DNA from: Cyclina sinensis
Lineage: Eukaryota > Mollusca > Bivalvia > Venerida > Veneridae
DNA length: 64,000 nucleotides
Reading direction: 5' to 3'
NCBI GenBank assembly: GCA_012932295.1
Contig: JAAONU010000001.1
Coordinates: 34,999,449 to 35,063,448 of the forward strand
Made by a program: the position numbers and the translations under genes. Shown here one piece after another: positions 49,901 to 62,385 of the stretch (positions within the stretch are counted from its first letter, which is position 1; each line of letters opens with the position of its first letter). The notes below the pieces were generated by a model. It ran no database searches and was not told where the DNA came from. It saw nothing but the letters and a program-made list of their open reading frames with translations.

Positions 49901-52627
49901 CTCGATGGTTGCTGATACAAAACAACGTTCTTCACTAGGTCGAGTAAACTCTATTTTAACGAACAATTAATTATTTTTGGATTACCGTACGGGACATTCA
50001 GTTTTTTCTTTGTTTTTTTATTTGGTTGTATTTAAATTTGGAAGCTTTTCAGTTAAAACATATCAGATGATCTTATATGATACGTTGAATAAAAGTTTCA
50101 TCCAGAAAGCATATTGTACGTTAAAAATTCTATTATAGTGCTTTTCTGAGAAGTGTTCTCTTGTAAAATTTTTGGAAACTGCTGAAAAGCAGTGTGCTTT
50201 CAAAAGATTTCAAGACTTGTTTATGTATGACATAACGTTCATATACATTTAAGGTTATTATGAAAACAGAAAATCACGAATTCTTCCCTTCCGTATGTCA
50301 GCTGTTTAATTTTTATATAAAGACTGAATTCTAATCTAAAAATCAATGTATTTGATTGATAGAATTGAAACAGCAGGCTTTTTGCTTGGATATACAAACA
50401 TTTCACTTATAATAAATTAAAGGTTATTTGACTTGGTGTCTGAAAAGAAATAAATAGAATATAACAAAAGCAGAATAGAAAAATCTGTAAATAAACTTTA
50501 ACGTGTTTAAGATGTATCTAAAAATAACACCAACAACAGTCTGAATTAAATCTCGTATACAAGGAATATCGAGGATGTATTTTTTTCTGTTTACAGATTG
50601 CAAAAAATCTCTGTACGTAGGTAAGGTTCGCACCCTACGACCGAAACTTCAAACCGGATCACAATGGCTTCTTTTTTGTTTTCGAAACTACATCGTAGAA
50701 GGCACCAGACTTTCTAAAGCTCACATTTTTCGAAAATGTAGAATATACATAAACGTTTCAACAAATTATCTTATTTGTATTTCAAAGATCAAGAACCACC
50801 ATGGACAACGTTCCCCTATATGTAGTCAGACGACAGATAACAGGTCGATAACGAACGATATAATTCTGTTTCGCATTTGTGGAAATGATAAAACCACTGA
50901 CATTTTAAATCTAGGGCTCAAAATCTTGTTTATTAAATGAATAGCTTATTCTATAAAGGCTCTGATAAAATGAGGACGAAATTAGGCCATTTGGCAGTTG
51001 ATGTTTTCCACTGTTGAGTAAATAGAAATAACATCTATATTGTTTATAACCTCGAGTTTTCATGAACCCTTTTTATGAGACTTTTACGTAACATGAAATG
51101 TCAAGGTCAATTCGATGAATCTCTACAGCAACGTGAAAACGTGGCTAATAAAATATCAAGTAAAACAAGTTTATAATGATAATCAGATATGAAACAAAGA
51201 TATGTACTTCATTTTTATTCTTCCTTGTCTCACGCAATTTCAAAACAGGTTAAATTAAGGAAAACACACATTAAATCGCGCACTGTATTAAAAAAAAATT
51301 TCAACCTTTGCCGGGGAACAATATTAACCACTAACATTTTATACTAGTGGACGAAAGATTCAAGCCGTCCGGTAACCTGGATATAGTTCATCATACTTTC
51401 ACAATCTAACTTTACGTTTGTGAACGTCATGAAGTTTTTAGCTTAATGACATTTGTAAATTTTGCGAATTTGCATTTTGACAAGTGGAATTTTACGACAA
51501 TTACATTTGATTCTGACACACTAAAATTTTACGACATTTGAATTTTGCAACATCTACGAACTTGAAAAAAAATGCGACAGCATGTAAGGTGAGATGTCTT
51601 AATGTGATCCCGAGTGATAAGGCAGGTATCTTGCATGTTCTAATGAAATGCAATCTCAGATTATTGTAATGAAAGGACTAAGGTGTGTCAATGACATTTT
51701 TAATAGCATCTCTTGCATAAATTCAACAGGGAAGCAAACTAATTTGCATATGCAAGTTATCGAGAGAAGATTGTTTAAACTTCCTTTTAATCGACTACCT
51801 CATCCACAATAGTTAAAAACCTCAATTATTTTTACAATGACGTCAATATCACTAAGGTCTTTTTTATGTACTTGTATATGAACGGTTTTTGTATGTTAAA
51901 TACATGTTATTTCATACAGATGGAGTTAAAAATAAGAATAAGATATAAGAACCTTTGCTAAAAGCTTCAGAATCCAAGAACTTCGCAACATGCTTTGAGA
52001 TACATTTTCAATAAAACAATTTTTCTGTAAACACTTCTGTTATATATTCTCAGATATATCAGTGGAAAAAATGCCTATTATTAGAGCATCTTGCCTTGTT
52101 TCTTTTCTGTTCAGTATACTTACATCTAAAGCAGTTACCGTGATGAAAGCCTGAGAAAGCTAGTCTCTCTTAATAAGAACATGATGATACATATATGCCG
52201 GTAGGTAAAAAACCGTCTAAGCAACAGATCTGATCTAAAGTTTAAATACATGTCAAATAGTATTGTTTGATTGAATGGACTTTAATTATGGATGCACATG
52301 CGTCTAATGTTTTTAGTGTTTTGTTTACAGTTATAGCAAGTCTTGTATTTTATATTGTTCTTTGTAAAGCTTAAGGCCGAGGTTTGAATATTCACCGTGA
52401 GAGATAGAATTTATACTGAATGATTTATGAACATCCTTCAAAACAATAAACTTGTTGACCTACCCTCGAGTTATGATTGTTCTCAATGCTTCCAGATTGC
52501 CATGTTGTGCTGCTAACATGGGCGGGGTGCAGCCGTCCTCATCGGGTGTGTTCATTTCCTTCCGGTTCCCACTTCTTAACATATCTAGGTACCCATCACG
52601 GGCCGCCCGGTGAAACTTGTCCGCCAT
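39954..52627 (-). CDS. USH1G: USH1G/SANS-type ankyrin-repeat and SAM scaffold protein
   Basis: Three exons on the minus strand (52627-52464, 41467-41177, 40938-39954) join in phases 2 and 2 to give 479 residues, close to the roughly 460 of vertebrate SANS. Residues 1-126 hold three ankyrin repeats, with a start [15 protein letters not shown] typical of the family and [13 protein letters not shown] text in repeat two (here [10 protein letters not shown]). A lysine- and glutamate-rich segment (about 127-175) is followed by an acidic, low-complexity centre. A SAM domain lies at about 408-469 ([14 protein letters not shown]). The last residues, DSRL, form a class I PDZ ligand. In vertebrates SANS and its paralogue ANKS4B scaffold harmonin and protocadherin or myosin complexes in hair-cell stereocilia or microvilli. 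A role in microvillar or sensory-cell adhesion here is inferred. ANKS4B is the alternative name, since invertebrates may have one gene for both. Start context is favourable (A at -3, G at +4). Confidence 0.93.
41177..41467 (-). CDS. USH1G: USH1G exon 2: ankyrin repeats 2-3 and charged segment
   Basis: The acceptor TATTTTCAG precedes TGGTGATG, and the donor is AAAG/GTAAGT. It encodes residues 55-152, including [13 protein letters not shown] and [12 protein letters not shown], both standard ankyrin cores. Confidence 0.92.
41559..41698. repeat. 35-bp tandem repeat, four copies
   Basis: GGAGGCGTGTCCAAGGAAAT then CATGATACGGTTCAA, four times head to tail with two or three substitutions, just inside the large USH1G intron. 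Confidence 0.92.
41699..47243. other. USH1G intron 1, left part
   Basis: Noncoding. It has a GT run at about 42909-42932 and a GGT run at about 44986-45001 (its minus strand gives a His run in an open frame). A GGCCC-containing stretch of unclear nature lies at about 43180-43640. No exon or element can be supported. Confidence 0.5.
47244..47253. repeat. 10-bp target duplication, left
   Basis: TGCATATTTT, repeated exactly at 48106-48115 around the foldback element. Confidence 0.8.
47254..48105. mobile_element. Foldback element with tandem-array arms and target duplication
   Basis: The tips AAGTCTGTGAAGTTGGC (47254) and GCCAACTTCACAGACTT (48089-48105) are exact inverse copies; the inverted match continues with GTGGGATCAACATTCGACAT. 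The left arm holds about ten units of about 59 bp (GAATGTCCAGCAGTGCATTC, GACATTCAGCAGGACATTCG, ATTTGATGCATGTTTTT). The right arm, from about 47885, holds three to four inverted units. The 10-bp TGCATATTTT on both sides shows transposition. It sits inside USH1G intron 1. The long open frames on both strands (for example 47252-47836 minus) are repeat artefacts and encode no recognisable protein. Confidence 0.9.
48106..48115. repeat. 10-bp target duplication, right
   Basis: TGCATATTTT, pair of 47244-47253. Confidence 0.8.
48116..52463. other. USH1G intron 1, right part
   Basis: Noncoding, with a TTTC run at about 48787-48806 and a C-rich/CA patch at about 49020-49080. The 121-residue plus-strand frame at 50575-50940 has no domain, signal peptide or conserved motif that I can recognise. 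Confidence 0.5.
52464..52627 (-). CDS. USH1G: USH1G exon 1: start and ankyrin repeat 1
   Basis: It encodes residues 1-54 ([15 protein letters not shown]..., then [16 protein letters not shown]), ending CGAGG before the donor GTAGGT. The glycine codon completed by exon 2 restores the family's RGGD sequence, which supports this 11.0-kb join. Confidence 0.92.
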
Positions 52628-55189
52628 ATTTTTTGCTATTTTTGTTGTATTATTCTATGTTCTGTTATTTTCTCACGGACCAAAGTTCTTCATTTGGTCT
52701 CTAACGACTAACCATTCGTAAATATTCTTTATCTAAACGTTCATTCCACTGTTTTCCTTTACTTTTGTTACTACATTCGCCAGAACTCTAAACAATATTC
52801 CAAAATATTCAATCGATTAGAACATTCACCAAGTCCCATATACACTCCTTTTTATGAGTTGACTCAGTTTAACTGTACACTGAAAAGAGATTTTGACGTT
52901 GAAATATGGCCAATCAAACTGATAAAGATAACGAATGAACGCTATCAGACTGGTCGCATAGCATTACTTGAGGCCAGAATACTGATATGATAATATGCGG
53001 GACCACATGATTTTCACCTGGTCGGTAGATTTAAATATCATGTAAATGAGATAACGGCGTACAAAACCAAAAATGTACAAATTCGGCCATGGTCATTTAA
53101 AGTACTTGAATGCGTATAAGTTATAAAAATGTTCAAACAATCTAGACAAACTAGAAATAGTTAACCCCTCCCTCTGAATAATGATTTGAGATATTATTAG
53201 TTAACGTGAATAATTAAAGCGTTAGGTTAAAATCGATCATATTATCTTGAAAATGTTACATCAAAATGAGCATTGACTTGTCAGCACGCCCTTGGGCTCA
53301 AACGGAGATTTTATGACCATGACAACTTTATGTCGTGTGATACTTGCAACTGTTAGCTGCTTAATTTGCCAGATAATGGTGTGATGCATTTTATTTCATT
53401 CTTATTTGAAGTTTTGTTTCCGGTACATTTCATACAGTTCTATTACGTTCTGTTCACTTACAGTCAAGCTCAGTTGAGCTTAGTTAAGCTCAGTTTAGTT
53501 CTGTTCTGTCAACGAGATGTCCATGTGAGGTAATTATCTCTATTCTTTTAATAAAAATAATCTAGGCAATAGATTGGTATTTATTTACATTTCAGGGATG
53601 AATTATGAAGACATTAGCATCAAGCTTAAGGTCGGGCAGTTTCCAAATAAGTATGTTGATATTTCTTTTGTACAGAGCATCTGATCATAGCTTTATCTCT
53701 TTTTGTCACCCTGTTAGCAAAGAAAAACTGTTTGTCTATTTCTACAACAAGATTATATAATGTGAATGATCCCTCAGCAAGGCGAGAGAAATGTTAAAAT
53801 ACAAAACGGGAAATTACGGCTCGTCATATAATTTTAATGCAGTTTAGAAAAGAACGCTATACAGCTGTTAGACTTATCGACCGAATCAATATATGGGTGG
53901 GGTTTTTTTTGTTTTTGTTTTTGTTTTTTTTTTCTCCAAGGGTAGGTAGACGTCTTTAAGACTGGTGTGCTTCAGTTGTGAAATTTGAATAATGGAAGCT
54001 GGTCAACTTTAAAGAAAGCTAATTGTGAGTGGTAAGAAAATAGCATCACGCAAGAGTTACTTCCCTTTCAGAAAAGGGCATACATTTTCAAATCCAGACT
54101 TTCAAGCAATCAGGCAATTTATGCAATGAGGTTTTGCTTATTGTTTCTTTCACCTTCAGTTCAATATTTTTTCTGCAGTAATTGTCTTTTTCTTGAAGAA
54201 ATGCACGGAAAAAAGAAATGTGAAAATTACAAGTTCACTGTAAAATATATCTTCAACCATGTTAATGAATTTAGGTTCTGAGAAGGATTGTGTACACATT
54301 TAGGTATCCTTTACCCATGTTTACCGGTCTTATCCCATTAATCACCTGTATTCTGCATTTCTTAATTTCCTTAAGCATTTTTAGCAGTTTCCTGTCCGCA
54401 AATGCATTAAGATTTTAGGAGACGGTAAATCTTGTTTATAGCTAAATGTCAAAACAACCGACTGAGTTATCAAAAGACAATGCAAATGGCGTTCTTGTGA
54501 ACTTTCTAGTACCTTTAAGATATCGTTATGACTTATTGCAATGTTTTAATTATGTTTTGTTTTTCATGGTTCAATGGAAAACTTTGGTTTAAGACACAAC
54601 TCATCGGAGACAGCATGCTGAATTCCAGGAGATTTTTTATCCATGGCATCTAATATTACAGTCACAAGCTAAAATCAGGAAACTTTCGAATGATCTTGCT
54701 TTGCTATTATGCTAGCCTGTTTTAAAAACAGGGTTTTCTAAAAACAGCAAAAATGAGGCACTTTTGGGGGGTGGGGGAGGAGCTGAGGTGGGGTGAGCAG
54801 TTTTTAAGTAAGTAAATAATAATATTCCTGTTTTTCTGTTCAATGATGTTCCTGATATCTGGCCCGATGTTTATTGTCAGCTAACCACAATTGTTGATAT
54901 CGCCTTTTTCCATACACGAAACTACCGACGATGCGTATATTCAGAGGTACACTTTAACATCTCAAGTCGCATTTCGGTACAGGACACATGGTCATACATA
55001 TATTATCCTTTAAGGACGTGTAACATGTCTTTTTATAAGCTCATAAACTACTGGTACCCGGATTCTTATAATCATAGATAGGCTTTTTATATTAAGTATG
55101 AATTCTTTAAACATTAAATCTATTTCATTCAGGAAAATAAACGTCGCCGTCGCTGGGGGAAAGAGAGTTGATTCTGACCGTGAAAATGT
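52628..55189. other. USH1G upstream region, noncoding
   Basis: It presumably contains the USH1G promoter on the minus strand, but no element can be named. GTTTTT runs lie at about 53903-53933 and a G-rich patch at about 54765-54795. Confidence 0.35.
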
Positions 55190-55199
55190 CACGTTCTCT

Positions 55200-55810
55200 C
55201 TATTTCTCCCTTTGTCTCCCTATGTCTTCCATTGTCTTCCTATGTTTCTCATGTCTCCCTGTGTCTTCCATTGTCTTCCTATATTTCTATGTCTCTCTTT
55301 GTCTCCCTATGTCTCCCATTGTCTTCCTATGTTTCTCATGTCTCCCTGTGTCTTCCATTGTCTTCCTATGTTTCTATGTCTCTCTTTGTCTCCCTATGTC
55401 TCCCATTGTCTTCCTATGTTTCTCATGTCTCCCTATGTCTCCCATTGTCTTCCTATGTTTCTCATGTCTCCCTATGTCTCCCATTGTCTTCCTATGTTTC
55501 TCATGTCTCCCTATGTCTCCCATTGTCTTCCTATGTTTCTCATGTCTCCCTATGTCTCCCATTGTCTTCCTATGTTTCTCATGTCTCCCTATGTCTCCCG
55601 TTGTCTTCCTATGTTTCTCATGTCTCCCTATGTCTCCCGTTGTCTTCCTATGTTTCTCATGTCTCCCGTTGTCTCCCGTTGTCTTCCTATATTTCTCATG
55701 TCTCCCTATGTCTCCCGTTGTCTTCCTATGTTTCTCATGTCTCCCTATGTCTCCCGTTGTCTTCCTATATTTCTCATGTCTCCCTATGTCTTCATATATC
55801 TTCCTGTGAC
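55200..55810. repeat. 39-bp pyrimidine-rich minisatellite
   Basis: About fifteen units of TCTCCCTATGTCTCCCATTG then TCTTCCTATGTTTCTCATG. Because 39 is a multiple of three and the unit has no stop in several frames, very long open frames appear (three on plus, one on minus). These are artefacts. The strong C/T bias of one strand could form triplex DNA. Confidence 0.93.
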
Positions 55811-56428
55811 TAAACCATGTTTTGGCTTCCACAGCCAACTCTCTTTACTTCACACTCGATATTGCGTATTTGAAGTAGTTGTTAGAATCAAGGTATGTAA
55901 AGAAAATTTACAAAAACAACCAACCAATCATTGTTTAGTCCGTGTCTGTGAGAAAAGAAGTAAAAGTTGCATATTATCACGTCTCTTCCTGTACGTTCAC
56001 TTAGTTCAACATTGCACGTCTATTTTTGTAACAATGACAGTCGTAGACAATTTTGTAACTAAACCCTACTTTCGGATTTGTTTACACCCAAATTTATATT
56101 TTTCAAATTAGCTCAACAACTAACGATTTTTTCTGGTTTTCTAGCTGTGATACATTGTACAATTTGATCCTTAAAATTGTTGCTGTGTGAGGAGAAAGAG
56201 GTGTGATCAAAAGTGCCAGAAAAAAATCTATTTATGAATAGTTGTTATGCTTTAAAAATGTTTTCAACCAAGGAAATTATTTGGCTCGCTGAAGTAATGC
56301 AACCGGCAGAAGGAACCATACGCTTATATAGATATAGCAAAAGGTATATGTCATTTTCCGAAGCTCTATAAAACTAAATTTGAACAGGTGATGTATTACT
56401 CTCTAATTGTTAGAAATTTTAAATGTCT
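55811..56428. other. Noncoding sequence
   Basis: Flank between two arrays; nothing recognisable. Confidence 0.3.
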
Positions 56429-56429
56429 T

Positions 56430-57116
56430 ACGAACAGCAGTTCGCAGTTTGCAATTCGAATCGCGAACTGGCAACTGGCAACTTGTCTGCAGTTCGCAGT
56501 TCGCATTTCGCAATTCGAATATCCAACTCCGAACTTGAAACTTGTCAGCAGTTCACAGTTTGAAGTTCTTAATTCAAATCTCAAACTGACATCTAGTCTG
56601 CAGTTCGCAGTTCGCAATTCGAATCGCGAACTAGCAACTTGTCTGCAGTTCGCAGTCCGCAATTCGAATAGCGAATTGTGAACTGTCGACTACTTTCCAG
56701 TTTTCAGTATGCTATTTGAATAGAGACTAGTTGCAATTTCGCAGGTCATGATGCGTATTGCGAACTGCAGACTAGTTGCCAGTTCGAATTGTGAACTGCA
56801 AACCAGTTAGCAATTTGCAGTTTGCGATTCAAGTTGGGAACTGCAGAAAATTTTGCGAACTGCAAACCTTACATGAGTTTTCTTACTGAATAACGAAATA
56901 AAAACAACTTCTCATTCCAAGTCAGCAGTTCAAATGAAGATTAGTTGCAAGTTCTCGATTCGAATTGCGAAATGCAAACTGCAGAGTAGTTGCCAGTTCG
57001 CGGTTCGTTATTCGAATTGCGAACTGCAGATTTGTTGCCAGTCCGCGATTTGAATTTTCGATTCGCGAACAGCAAACTGATCGCGAACTGCAAACTGCAA
57101 ACCAACTTTACGGATA
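56430..57116. repeat. Inverted array of TTCGCAGTTCGCAATTCGAA units (foldback-like)
   Basis: The left half repeats GCAGTTCGCAATTCGAAT, CGCGAACT and GCAACTTGTCTG about every 64 bp. The right half (from about 56750) carries the complement, such as ATTGCGAACTGCAGA and GTTGCCAGTTCG. This resembles the two clearer foldback elements. TACGAACAGCA occurs at 56429-56439 and 57117-57127, but related words occur inside the array, so it is not safe as a target duplication. Confidence 0.6.
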
Positions 57117-57127
57117 TACGAACAGCA

Positions 57128-60100
57128 ACTGATCTTATAAAGTCGTTATGTCTTATTAAAATTGAAACACTATAACATCCAGAAGAAAAAAAAATCTGTT
57201 AAGTACACTGAACATTGTTGTACTGTTACGGTAACGGCTGGGGTTAGACTGAGTGCGAACAGCGATGACTGAATGAGTAGTCGGTGTCGTGTAAAGCAAA
57301 TTATTGTACAGAAATTGGAAGAAACGAAGCCTTACAAATGGTTTTTTATTTGTGGTTTGCTATTGCACGAAATATTCACGTGCAATATTCACACTGCGCA
57401 GTGAAAATGCACGTATGCAAGATAAATTGTGTTTCAACATCAGGAGTAATAAAACTTGTATTTTTTGTATTTTATTACCTAATTATTTCCTTCCCACATC
57501 AGAACTGTCAAATTTCATCACTTTATTTTCCAGATTTTTAGATTACGACGTAAATATTGATTGTATGCTTGTTAGCGAGTGATCAGTTATTTGTTGAACG
57601 AAAGCCAAGCACGGCCGTCTTTACTTTGAGAAAAGGATTGTCCCATCCGGGTACTACTCAACTTATTCGTTTTCTTTTTCTTGAGCTCCACGTATTCCAT
57701 GATTCATTTTCACCACGTGTTCAGCTAAATCTTATGGGGTTTTTTTAACAGGACTGAGAAACAAGTTCTTCCAACCTGTATTAATTCTTCTCGAAAACTG
57801 CTTCCAGGCGCTTCAAATCAGTAGTCGCACCGAAGGTTTGAAATGCGGATAGTCACTAGAGACTCACCCCTGGTGGGATTCTGACAAGTCACCCGTGGAT
57901 CCGGTTCTACCTCTCGGCCACTTCATCTCCTCCTGTGGTTTGACATGTTTTTCTTAACTTTGACTGCACGTTTGTGTATCTTATAATTTATCGTCTGCTG
58001 CTGTATCTTTGATTCGAATTGCCATTGTTGTTTTTTATGGTGTTGTTTTGCTCATTGCTTCAGTTGTATTTGAATCTTAATGAAAACGCGAAGTTTACAA
58101 CATCTGACGCTTCAGGTTCAGTTTATATTGCCGTTTTATTTGTTCACAGTCTGTTTTTAAAACAATGTTTTAGATTTAACGATACTGTTTGTGTCAATGA
58201 ATCGCACTGTGATTGTTTCTCGAAGAGATTCCTATAAAAGATGCGTTGTCATCTACTTTGATGTTTGATATTGTGGATAAATTTCCTCCTTTGTCATCCG
58301 ATGATCTGGATTTAATCCACCTGCATGAATGCTTCCATTTATTCCAAGCAAGCAGTTAATGAATAGATATTTAACCATTGTTCACCTGCTACAACAAGTG
58401 CTCTGCTATCTGTTTTTTCTGTCCATACAAATTGTTTTAAAACTCTGTAATGGCACACTTTGGGGTCAAACACACTTTGAGTTCCAACCCTAATGAGCAC
58501 AACGCACTTTAGGGTTAACACGAATACTCTGAAGCAGGTTGATTCGAGAAACATTATGCAGTTATATAAACATTTTAGTGTTTACGAAGACAAATGTTTG
58601 ATTATTTTTGCACTGCACCCGAAACAGCTGATGTTGGAATTACACACAGCGATTTCTTTGTGTCCAAGAAGTTTGCATATCATAAGTAATATTGTAACGG
58701 TATTAAGGGATTTTAAGTATGTTTCATACATAACAACCACACTTTGGGTTTGATTGTGCTACATTACATCCCCAAGGGCGTAGAACATACAGTGGAATGT
58801 TTACTTTAGCACACTATGGGTGTGGCCGAAAAGTGCAAAACACACTTTGAGTTTAGACCAAACATTGCAGCTTCACAAAGCTCCTTGTCGACTGACTAGA
58901 ATGTTTCGTGCTTACGACATATCAGGAAATGTACCCATGCGTAAAAGTTTGCACATTTGTATTTGAACCTTCAAGTATAGTTGTCGTCTGCCTAAAGAAA
59001 TAGACGTCTATTGTTTTATTCTGTCTTGTAACTCTTTTTCTTTTCTCTGGCGACCTGTTAGTTCTCTGTGCCGCGCTTATATCTATACCTACAATGGCTT
59101 TTTTCTTGAAGGTGTAAGTGTTATCTTGACATTGTATTCCAACTGTGAGGAAGACGTTGATTAGCGCTAGACTTATTGCTACTTGTCCAGATAAACTTTG
59201 TATTTTATGTGGCATTACAGTGTCTACAAAAACATCAGAACCATAAAAAACATGAGAAAAACTTCGCCTTTCTAGTTTTTCGTCTGCAACTCGCCGCCCG
59301 AAGGTAAAATTTGACCTAGTTTCTGATTCGCCTGGAAAACCGAATTACAAATACTGATACCTGTTTATACGTGTTCAAAGCTCACGTAAATCATGCACTT
59401 TTACCATGTTATCCTTTCCTAAGTAGTAATCCTTCTGATGATGCATGTTACGTCGGTGGTATATGGTTTTATAATACAGAATTAAGACATTTTAATGAGG
59501 GTAAGATATACACAGGTATAAACTCAATTCACATATGGTAGAACAAAATATAAACATACAAGAATTACTCCGAGGCAACGTTGTTGTACTGAAAGAGAAC
59601 TGGATTTTTTTCTTTTTTCCTTACTTTTTGCAATCCAGGATAAATACACAGAAATGTAGAATTAGACGATAAACAACAAATTGAAATAAGCTATTTAGTA
59701 GAGAGAATGATTTTACAATGCAAGTCGCATGCAAAAGTTGAGAAAAAGGCAATTATTGGTAATCCTAAAGTTTTACCATTCATCCAACATCTCAAGATGA
59801 TAGCAACGTCATATTTCACACTTGTTCTAAATCCTGTTGACGTCACAAGCGGTTCTCTACGAAATAACCCCTGGTTTTTCCTGGACGTATGTACTCACGA
59901 GGTCACTCTCACGGAAAGTTCCGGGGACGGCCGAGTTAATTGGTTGCACATTTGCTAATCGACATCTGCCGAAACGATCAGACTTAGATTTATTACAATA
60001 GAAAACAAGTTTTGTTACAAGCTTAGGTTATAACTAGATGACCTCTTTTTACTGATAGCCTAAACAATTTATTTTTACATTTTAAGACATAGAAGCTAGT

Positions 60101-61414
60101 CAAGTAATACAAAGTGAGGACTTATTGGAAGACTGGGGACTCTTTCTGAGTCATTACAATCACCCAGGAAACAAACATGTCTGACGACAGTTTTTAACTT
60201 CAAACACCCATATTATATAGCATTTAAATTGTCGTTGGACAAAGCGTAAGTTTGTGTAGAAATTCTAACAATTATAATATGTTGTAGTTCTTTTTCCCTT
60301 GAGTTCCTTCCTTAACGTTTACATTATTTCAAATTTTATGACGTAATTAATGACCAAAGAGCAAGTGCAAGCGTCAGTTTCAGTTCGTCTGTAAGCAGAC
60401 GTTACTGGACCGTCTGTAAGCAGACGTTACTAGACCGAATGATAAAACAAACATAAATATTGTTCCAGTAGAGCTACAACAAAGTGAACATCTTATTGAA
60501 AGATGTTTTTTTCTCGGGGAAAATGAGAGTAATACCTACTTGATTTTGTTTATTTGTCTTAAGAACGGCCTCAGACATGGGCGATGACGTCATCAAATGT
60601 GGTACTAATTAGTACTGTAATCAAAGAACCGGTACATTAGACTCATTCCCGAACAATAAACGTAAAAATGACCCCCATCATGAGTGCAAGTTGTAAGAGG
60701 TCGGTATTGCCCCAGTCAATCTACAAACCTGTGAGTTGTTAACACATTTTCTGAAATAAGAAAGCATTCGTTGGCACTGTCTATTATTTGGATGAATAAC
60801 TAATGAGTTCTTTGTGAGCGTTTGAAAAACCATGAAAAGTGTTGCGAAATCTGCATATTTTCTTTGACTCAGAGAAAATAAACAGTGGCATCAATTAACA
60901 AGAAAACACCTTAAAAGTGATAAGTGGTTTAGACATTCTTTGAACAATAACTTGCTGTAGGTGATTTTTTTGACTCAGTTATGTGTTACAAGAAATATCT
61001 ATGTGTTTACACTTTTCTTTTTCATTAGTTCCAAACCTTTTTTGTGGCTACATTATGTTTTAAAAAATGTGTTTCCAGTTTGCTTACTCAGAAGTTTTCA
61101 GACAGAGAATAAATAAGACAATGACCCTTTTGAAAATAAGATCTGACTCATGTCAAGAAATGTTTTTTTCGAGACTTTCTGCCGAAACATATATATCTCA
61201 TTACCAAATAAGGCAGTAAGGTAAATTTTTACCACCTATTCATTATATATATTTCTTTTTTATTCTCATTGAAGTACCAAAGGAAAAAGGAAAGTTTCCG
61301 ACTAATTATATAAACCCCCTTTTCTTTTCTTCAGATGTAAAGTTTTTTTGTATTACTGAAGAAAATTTGTTTGATAGAAGGAGAAAAATAATTAAAATTG
61401 AAATCAAATTGGTT
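57128..61414. other. Noncoding interval
   Basis: No supported gene. AACACACTTTGAGTT occurs at about 58469 and again near 58840. A 28-bp tandem pair (CCGTCTGTAAGCAGACGTTA) lies near 60385-60435. The 97-residue minus frame at 58922-59215 is discussed among the findings. Confidence 0.35.
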
Positions 61415-61805
61415 CTGTTGTTGTTGTTAATGGTGATGATGATGATGATGATTTGTTGTTAATGGTGATGATGATGGTGATGATTTGTTGTTAATGGTGA
61501 TGATTTGTTGTTAATGGTGATGATGATGATGATGATTTGTTGTTAATGTGATGATGATGGTGATGATTTGTTGTTAATGGTGATGATGATGATGATGATT
61601 TGTTGTTAATGGTGATGATGATGGTGATGATTTGTTGTTAATGGTGATGATGATGATGATGATTTGTTGTTAATGGTGATGATGATGATAATGATTTGTT
61701 GTTAATGGTGATGATGATGGTGATGATTTGTTGTTAATGGTGATGATGATGGTGATGATGATGTTGTTGATGTTGTTGTTGATGATGATGATGATGATGA
61801 TTTTG
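61415..61805. repeat. TGATGA/TTGTTGTTAATGG compound minisatellite
   Basis: Blocks of TTTGTTGTTAATGGTGATGA with variable GATGAT runs (units of about 24-36 bp) repeat about ten times, ending in a purer GAT/TTG tract. Confidence 0.92.
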
Positions 61806-62385
61806 GTTGATGTTGATGCTCTACTCTTTCAGAAATCCATATCATATTTTAATTAAGATAATAATAGTTAAACGGAAGATTTGAAATGTTTAACAGGATA
61901 AAAACATTTTAAAAGACATTTTCCTGTTGGTCATTCTATAAAACTTAGAAACATTTCTAGGCCTATTATCTCTATTTATTTTATGCCTACCAATGAAATA
62001 TAGGGAAATATCAGTGAGATAAAAGTGATAATACACTGTTTTGAATCAGTTAATTACCATTTTGATAATACATGTTTGTGCCCGAACTATTGAATATTGA
62101 GTATTAATCCGCTTTTATAATTAAAGTATGTATGGCAAAATTCAATAAATATTGATAAACTGTGTAGACAAAAATAAATATTATTTGATGAAAGTGTATT
62201 CAGTTTATTTCAACAGAAGTAAAGTTATCATATGTATTGGAGATTGTCTGCACTTTTTTTGTGCGGAGTAACCAAAGTATGCATTAACTGATTTGGGGCT
62301 CACAATGGGGAATTTATTGAAGGCCCTGATTAAAAATGTCATAAAAAAACCAATTTTTGACGTGTTGGCATAAAATAAAAAGAAA
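61806..62385. other. AT-rich noncoding sequence
   Basis: Nothing recognisable. Confidence 0.3.

Noticed and set aside
50575..50940. 121-residue plus-strand frame in USH1G intron 1
   Set aside because: No recognisable domain, no splice or promoter support, AT-rich chance frame.
55098..56111. 337-residue plus-strand open frame and its overlapping frames, possible repetitive membrane protein
   Set aside because: The frame is made by a 39-bp DNA repeat open in several frames at once and on both strands; there is no start context, signal peptide or domain.
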